From Coriobacteriia bacterium (GTDB taxonomy: Bacteria; Actinomycetota; Coriobacteriia; Anaerosomatales; SLCP01), in assembly GCA_007123455.1 (NCBI GenBank), contig SKKZ01000074.1, forward strand, positions 1 through 9,227: DNA of 9,227 bases, read 5' to 3'. Shown in pieces: positions 5,512-9,227 of this stretch (the stretch's first letter is position 1; each line of letters opens with the position of its first letter). The position numbers were made by a program, and so were the translations under genes. Below the pieces are notes generated by a model. The model worked only from the letters and a program-made list of their open reading frames with translations. It was not told the origin of the DNA and made no database searches.

Positions 5512-6309
5512 CTAGAGCACCACCCCTGTCGATATCATCGTGATTCCCCCCAACGCGAGCGCGACCCAATCGGTGGCAGTCATCCGGCTCTCCGTGAACC
5601 TCGTCCGGCCCTCGCCGCCACGATAGCATCTCGCCTCCATGGCGGTGGCCAGTTCGTCGGCACGGCGAAAGAGGTTGACGAAAAGCGGCACAAGAACGGG
5701 GACATAGGCGCGCGCACGCTTGATCAGGCCGCCCGTGTCGAAGCGGGCACCCCGTGCCACCTGCGCGACGATGATCTTCTCGGCCTCCTCCGCAGTGGTC
5801 GGAATGAAACGTAGTGCGACGGTGAGCATCATGGCGACCTCCCCAGCGGGGAAGCGGACGACCTCCAGCGGTCGCATGAGGCGTTCCAGGCCGTCGGCGA
5901 GACGGACCGGCGAAGTCGTGAACGTGAGCAGAGACGTACCGATGACGAGCAGAACGATACGCACGACGAAGAAGAGCCCGGTGATGAGGCCCTGGGCATC
6001 GACACCGATCGGGCCCACCCTGATGAGAGTCGCCGTCGCGGGATTCCATCGCAACGAATGAGCGATCAGGGTGAAGGCGAGAATGATCGAGACCGCCCGC
6101 ACACCCCGCACGACGATTCGCGGCGGGACCGACGAGACCGCCACGGCGATTGCCGCCAGTCCGGCGGCAACAGCGAGACCCGCGAAGCCTTCCACGGTGA
6201 AGACCATGAGCATGAAGGCGGCTACCAGGCCCATCTTGACGCGCGGTTCGAGACGGTGGACGAACGAATCCCCGGGCACGTACTGACCGAAGGGCACCGG
6301 GGCCTTCAT
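5512..6309 (-). CDS. ecfT: ECF transporter transmembrane coupling protein EcfT
   Basis: EcfT is the membrane scaffold that links the two ECF ATPases to interchangeable substrate-binding S components. I chose the ATG at 6309. It gives the family N-terminus (GQYVPGDSFVHRLEPRVK, residues 8-25) and an ATGA overlap with the ecfA2 stop, giving 265 residues. A start at 6324 would add five residues and cannot be excluded. Hydrophobic segments are at about 26-60 (two helices), 70-86, 108-130 and 246-265. The cytoplasmic coupling region has the first Ala-Arg-Gly motif at 185-187. The second motif reads Ala-Arg-Cys at 226-228, in AMEARCYRGGEGRTR, instead of Ala-Arg-Gly. I believe Cys occurs here in other members, so I treat it as natural variation. 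No S component lies nearby, which points to a shared (group II) module. Confidence 0.95.
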   Translation of the reverse strand: MKAPVPFGQYVPGDSFVHRLEPRVKMGLVAAFMLMVFTVEGFAGLAVAAGLAAIAVAVSSVPPRIVVRGVRAVSIILAFTLIAHSLRWNPATATLIRVGPIGVDAQGLITGLFFVVRIVLLVIGTSLLTFTTSPVRLADGLERLMRPLEVVRFPAGEVAMMLTVALRFIPTTAEEAEKIIVAQVARGARFDTGGLIKRARAYVPVLVPLFVNLFRRADELATAMEARCYRGGEGRTRFTESRMTATDWVALALGGITMISTGVVL

Positions 6310-7148
6310 CGCGGACCCGACCATGCCTCGGCAAGCAGGGATGCCACCTCGGTCGGATCGAGAGCGAACCGCGGCAACGCCACGCCTGCGTCCTGCGCCA
6401 GCATCTGCGCCCGTAGAACCTCGGGGGCCCTGAGCCCGGCCTCGGTGAAGCGGCCCGGATTCTGGACGAGGACCTCCGTTCGTCCGTCGAAAATGATCCG
6501 GCCTTCACTGAGCAGCACGACCCGATCGGCATGCCCGAGGAACTCCTCCGCGTCGTGGGTGACCACCACGACTCCGGCACTTTCGCGGGCGGCGGTCACG
6601 ATGTCGCGGACCGATTCCCTGCCGGACGGATCGAGTCCCGCGGTCGGCTCGTCGAGCATCAGGTAGCCGGGCGCCATCGCCAGCACGCCGGCGATCGCCG
6701 CCCGGCGCGCCTCGCCGCCTGAGAGCGAGAATGGCGACCGGGGACCGAACTCCTCAGGGTCGAGCCCGACCGCGTCCAGCGCCCGGCGCGCCTCGACGAT
6801 CGCATCCTCTTCGGACAGACCCTGATTGCGGGGACCGAACGCGACGTCAGCGGCGACACTCTCGGCGAACAGCTGCATCTCCGGAGACTGGAACACGATG
6901 CCTACTCCCGGGCGAACCACGGCGAGTGGCCCGCGCACCGCACGACCGTCCAGCGTCACGCTGCCCGCATCGGGGACAAGAAGTCCTGCTGCGATACGCA
7001 GAAGTGTCGACTTGCCGGACCCGGTCGCCCCCAGGACCAGGACGACCTCCCCCGGGCTGAACGTGATATCCACGTCAGAGAGCGCCCTGGTGGCAAACGC
7101 CGTCCCCGCACCATACGTGAAGTCCACCCCTGTCAGACTCAGAGTCAC
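6306..7148 (-). CDS. ecfA2: ECF transporter ATPase EcfA2 (CbiO-type)
   Basis: This is the second ATP-hydrolysing subunit of an energy-coupling factor transporter, working as a heterodimer with EcfA1 on the cytoplasmic face of EcfT. In the 280-residue product, Walker A is GATGSGKST (40-48), the Q-loop region is FQSPEMQLF (86-94), the ABC signature is LSGGEARR (142-149), Walker B is YLMLDEPT (162-169), the D-loop is AGLD (170-173) and the switch histidine is His198. All catalytic positions are present. The start is GTG at 7148-7146, overlapping the ecfA1 TGA as GTGA. A longer reading upstream would run deep inside ecfA1 and adds no family sequence. No good Shine-Dalgarno sits at normal distance (GGAGAG is 15 nt away), so initiation is probably coupled to ecfA1 termination. 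Confidence 0.95.
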   Translation of the reverse strand: MTLSLTGVDFTYGAGTAFATRALSDVDITFSPGEVVLVLGATGSGKSTLLRIAAGLLVPDAGSVTLDGRAVRGPLAVVRPGVGIVFQSPEMQLFAESVAADVAFGPRNQGLSEEDAIVEARRALDAVGLDPEEFGPRSPFSLSGGEARRAAIAGVLAMAPGYLMLDEPTAGLDPSGRESVRDIVTAARESAGVVVVTHDAEEFLGHADRVVLLSEGRIIFDGRTEVLVQNPGRFTEAGLRAPEVLRAQMLAQDAGVALPRFALDPTEVASLLAEAWSGPR

Positions 7149-7957
7149 AGCCCGGCCACCACGCTCTCCGCTGTGAGCGCGTCGGGTGGCACGGGGACAC
7201 CGGATGCCCGGAGCTCCGCGGCAAGACGACCGATGGGCGGCACGGTCAGACCGCACCGGGCGAGCATATCTTCATCACCGAGGAGGCGTTCGGGTACACC
7301 GTCGTAAACGATCGAACCCGCAACGAGCACAAGCACCCGATCCGCGGCGGCCGCATCGGCCAGGTGATGCGTGATGTGCATGATGCCGGTGCCCCGGTCG
7401 CGCAACGTGGCGAGTACGTCGAGGACGTCACTGCGCCCCTGGAGGTCGAGCATCGCCGTGGGCTCATCCAGGACGAGATAGGCGGGATCGAGTGCAAGCG
7501 TTCCGGCGATGGCAAGGCGTTGTTTCTGGCCTCCGGACAGCGTGTGTGGCTCCCGCTCCTCAAGCCCGTCGAGACCGACGCTCTCGAGGGCGCGGGCGAC
7601 ACGCCTCCGCATGAGCGGCGGGTCGATCCCGAGGTTCTCCGGCCCGAACGCCACATCCTCCACAACAGTGGTCGCTACGATCTGGTTGTCGGGATTTTGG
7701 AACACGAGACCGACCCGGGAACGGATGTCCCATATGTGTTCGGCATCGCCGGTATCGATGTTCTCGACGATCACACGGCCGCCCGAAGGGTGGAGCAGTC
7801 CGTTGGCCAGACGCGCGAGCGTCGACTTGCCGGAGCCGTTGGGGCCGAGTACCGTCACAAGCTCACCCGGCGACAGCGTCGTGCTCACGCCACGCAGCGC
7901 CGGTACACTCCCACCGGACGACTGGTACTCGAACGTGACATCGATGAACTCGATCAT
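7145..7957 (-). CDS. ecfA1: ECF transporter ATPase EcfA1 (CbiO-type)
   Basis: This is the first of two paralogous ECF ATPases that drive uptake of vitamins or metals through EcfT and various S components. The 270-residue product has Walker A GPNGSGKST (38-46), Q-loop FQNPDNQ (86-92), which is typical of this family, signature LSGGQKQR (140-147), Walker B YLVLDEPT (160-167), D-loop AMLD (168-171) and switch His197. The ATG at 7957 starts exactly at MIEFIDVTFEY. GAGGT lies 7 nt upstream, with a second GGAG closer. An open frame extends upstream into rplQ antisense-frame sequence, but that part has no family similarity and was discarded. It is the first gene of the ecfA1-ecfA2-ecfT-truA unit, separated from rplQ by 118 nt with a hairpin. 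No promoter is obvious in that gap. Confidence 0.96.
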   Translation of the reverse strand: MIEFIDVTFEYQSSGGSVPALRGVSTTLSPGELVTVLGPNGSGKSTLARLANGLLHPSGGRVIVENIDTGDAEHIWDIRSRVGLVFQNPDNQIVATTVVEDVAFGPENLGIDPPLMRRRVARALESVGLDGLEEREPHTLSGGQKQRLAIAGTLALDPAYLVLDEPTAMLDLQGRSDVLDVLATLRDRGTGIMHITHHLADAAAADRVLVLVAGSIVYDGVPERLLGDEDMLARCGLTVPPIGRLAAELRASGVPVPPDALTAESVVAGL

Positions 7958-7995
7958 CTCTCCGACCTCGGAAGACTCGTCTCCACCCTTACACG

Positions 7996-8033
7996 CGAGG
8001 AGGGTCCAGCCCGCATGGCCGAGACCCTCCTCG
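7996..8033 (-). terminator. Strong U-poor hairpin after rplQ (end of the rpoA-rplQ operon)
   Basis: CGAGGAGGGTC (8033-8023) pairs perfectly with GACCCTCCTCG (8006-7996), 11 base pairs. The 16-nt intervening sequence can itself pair (CGGCC with GGCTG around ATGCG), leaving a single bulged T. The result is an almost continuous 16-bp stem. The RNA continues GCGTGTAAGGG with no U-tract. Its position, 42 nt after the rplQ stop and 38 nt before ecfA1, suits a terminator or transcript-end stabilizer. The lack of U leaves read-through into ecfA1 plausible. Confidence 0.65.
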
Positions 8034-8075
8034 TCGTTAGTCCGTGCCGTACACCGGCCACTGGTGGTCGGGTCG

Positions 8076-8429
8076 TTACTCGACCAGCTCCAGGATGACC
8101 ATCGGCGCCGAATCGCCCTTGCGCGGGCCGAGCTTGAGGATACGGGTGTACCCGCCCTCACGGCTCTCAAAACGCGGAGCGATATCGTCGAAGACCTTGT
8201 AAACGATCTCCTTGTTGCCGAGCGCGGATATGGCGAGTCGGCGGGAGTGAACATCTCCGCGCTTGCCCCACGTGATCACCTTGTCGACCAGCGTGCGGAC
8301 TTCTTTCGCCCGGGTCTCGGTGGTCTTGATGCGCTCGTTTGTGAACAGGGCGATAGCCAGGCTGCGGAGCATCGCGTTGGTGTGGCTCGCATCCGTGCCG
8401 AGCTTTCGGCCCTTCTTGAGGTGTCTCAT
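8076..8429 (-). CDS. rplQ: Large ribosomal subunit protein bL17 (L17)
   Basis: L17 is a bacterial-specific 50S protein near the peptide exit tunnel. The 117-residue product has the family start [11 protein letters not shown], then [10 protein letters not shown] (15-24), the [16 protein letters not shown] segment (30-45), and the C-terminal [19 protein letters not shown] (92-110) ending in ILELVE. It lacks the long acidic or alanine-rich C-terminal extension common in many Actinobacteria, so it is the short form seen in Firmicutes and many other groups. The ATG is preceded by AGGAGAG about 9 nt upstream and lies 17 nt after the rpoA stop. It is the last gene of the ribosomal protein/rpoA operon. 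Confidence 0.98.
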   Translation of the reverse strand: MRHLKKGRKLGTDASHTNAMLRSLAIALFTNERIKTTETRAKEVRTLVDKVITWGKRGDVHSRRLAISALGNKEIVYKVFDDIAPRFESREGGYTRILKLGPRKGDSAPMVILELVE

Positions 8430-8445
8430 AGTGTGCGCTCTCCTA

Positions 8446-9227
8446 CTACTGCTTGAGGCCGAGGCCCATGGCCTGTAGCTTGTCCTTCACTTCTTCGATC
8501 GACTTCGCACCGAAGTTGCGGATGTTGAGCAGGTCCGCCTCTGAGCACTCGGCAAGGGCGCCGATGGTGTTGACACCCTGGCGCTTCAGGCAGTTGTACG
8601 AGCGGACCGTCAGATCCAGCTCCTCGATGGGAGTGTCGAGTACGCTCTCACCCTCGTCCACCTGTGCCGCGAAGATCTCGCCTTCACCGAGTGGGTTCGT
8701 GGCCTGGTCCGCAAAGAGCAGCATGTGCTCGTTGATGATGCGGCCTGCGCGGGCTATGGCGTCACCCGGGTCTACCGAACCGTTCGTCTCGACCTCGAGG
8801 ATGAGCTTGTCGTAGTCGGTCCGCTGTCCCACACGGGTGTTCTCCACAACGTAGGTGCAGCGCGTCACGGGGCTGAAGAGTGAATCGACCGTGATGACAC
8901 CGATCGGATCCTCAGCTCGCTTGTTGCGGTCCGCAGAGACGTAGCCACGGCCGACACCGACACGGATGCCCATCTCGAGCTTCGCGCCCTTGTTGAGGGT
9001 CGCGATGACCTGCTCGGGGTTCACCAGCTCGAACTCGGCGGGGACTTTCAGGTCCGCACCGGTCACCGCGCCGGCCTTGCCCGCGTTCAGTGTCGCCACA
9101 GCGTCTGCAGCACCCACTCCGGTCTCACGGAATACGAGCTGCTTGACGTTGAGAACGATATCGGTGACGTCCTCGCGAACGCCATCGATGGCTGTGAACT
9201 CGTGCTGAACGCCCTCCACGCGAATAG
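8446..9227 (-). CDS. rpoA: DNA-directed RNA polymerase subunit alpha (5' end outside the window)
   Basis: The alpha subunit dimerizes to nucleate RNA polymerase assembly and contacts upstream promoter DNA and regulators. About 260 C-terminal residues are visible. The frame is open to the window edge, reading [10 protein letters not shown], so the GTG at 9219 is an internal valine, not a start; by family length roughly 50-60 N-terminal residues are missing. The N-terminal domain shows [20 protein letters not shown], the RGYVSADRN segment and [20 protein letters not shown]. The C-terminal domain has [20 protein letters not shown], with the Arg, Asn and Cys of the RSxNCLK motif that contacts UP-element DNA, and the helix-hairpin-helix [19 protein letters not shown]. 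The TAG stop precedes rplQ by 17 nt. Nothing is abnormal. Confidence 0.98.
   Translation of the reverse strand, partial: IRVEGVQHEFTAIDGVREDVTDIVLNVKQLVFRETGVGAADAVATLNAGKAGAVTGADLKVPAEFELVNPEQVIATLNKGAKLEMGIRVGVGRGYVSADRNKRAEDPIGVITVDSLFSPVTRCTYVVENTRVGQRTDYDKLILEVETNGSVDPGDAIARAGRIINEHMLLFADQATNPLGEGEIFAAQVDEGESVLDTPIEELDLTVRSYNCLKRQGVNTIGALAECSEADLLNIRNFGAKSIEEVKDKLQAMGLGLKQ

Noticed and set aside
5291..6580. A 429-codon minus-strand frame across ecfA2, ecfT and truA
   Set aside because: It overlaps three genes in another frame, with Arg/Gly/Pro/Ser-rich composition and no domain; the true frames have full family motifs.
7149..7256. An N-terminal extension of EcfA2 by 36 residues
   Set aside because: The extension lies wholly inside ecfA1 and has no ABC-family sequence; GTG at 7148 gives the expected start and a GTGA overlap.
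7958..8254. An N-terminal extension of EcfA1 by 99 residues
   Set aside because: It covers the intergenic hairpin and overlaps the rplQ coding region in another frame; ATG 7957 has a good Shine-Dalgarno and the family N-terminus.
7509..8456. A 315-codon plus-strand open frame spanning ecfA1, the hairpin region and rplQ
   Set aside because: It runs antisense through two well-identified genes and an intergenic hairpin, with low-complexity Ser/Arg/Pro composition; a shadow frame.
9217..9219. GTG at 9219 as the rpoA start
   Set aside because: The frame stays open to the window end and continues the conserved alpha sequence (I-R-V-E-G-V), so this codon is internal valine.
1..9227. Mobile element, CRISPR array or defence system
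   Set aside because: No direct-repeat arrays, inverted terminal repeats, transposase or integrase motifs were seen, and all genes are conserved housekeeping genes in an ordinary order.

Overview
This window is a compact, GC-rich bacterial chromosomal segment. Every gene I can support lies on the minus strand, so transcription runs from high to low coordinates. In transcription order the genes are rpoA (5' end outside the window), rplQ, ecfA1, ecfA2, ecfT, truA, rplM, rpsI, glmM, glmS and acpS (3' end outside). All are housekeeping genes. There is no insertion sequence, phage gene, CRISPR array, tRNA or rRNA. The order rpoA-rplQ-ecfA1-ecfA2-ecfT-truA-rplM-rpsI is the classic Firmicutes arrangement, but base composition and codon use are strongly GC-rich. 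I infer a deep-branching actinobacterium (Coriobacteriia or Anaerosomatales-like) or a high-GC Firmicutes relative. That placement is an inference from gene order and composition only.

Region by region: 8446-9227 and 8076-8429 are the end of the large ribosomal/RNA-polymerase operon (RNA polymerase alpha, L17), followed by a strong U-poor hairpin at 7996-8033. Positions 4720-7957 hold a very tight four-gene unit: two ECF ATPases, the ECF coupling protein and tRNA pseudouridine synthase A. It has GTGA and ATGA stop-start overlaps and a TAGATG abutment. The 181-nt gap at 4539-4719 carries a good sigma70-type promoter (TTGACA, 17 nt, TAGAGT) for rplM-rpsI. rplM starts at TTG, three codons-worth of context and the family N-terminus agreeing on it. 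A second U-poor hairpin (3648-3676) lies between rpsI and glmM.

The most striking element is in the 373-nt gap between glmM and glmS. Positions 2036-2194 on the minus strand can be folded by hand into a complete glmS ribozyme, the glucosamine-6-phosphate-activated self-cleaving riboswitch. It has the AGCGCC cleavage site, the UUAUCGA and UCGGCGGAUG core, P1, P2, P3, the P3-loop pseudoknot, P4 and P4.1 with a GGCGAC loop. It sits downstream of an extended -10 promoter and upstream of glmS, the enzyme that makes its ligand. A further leader of about 120 nt with competing hairpins separates ribozyme and start codon.

Functionally, glmS makes glucosamine-6-phosphate and glmM converts it to glucosamine-1-phosphate, feeding UDP-GlcNAc and peptidoglycan synthesis. 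acpS, 3 nt after glmS, activates acyl carrier protein for lipid synthesis. The ECF genes form a shared energizing module for vitamin or metal uptake, and no substrate-binding S component is encoded here. The window is therefore translation plus envelope-precursor metabolism, with the ribozyme as the main regulatory feature.
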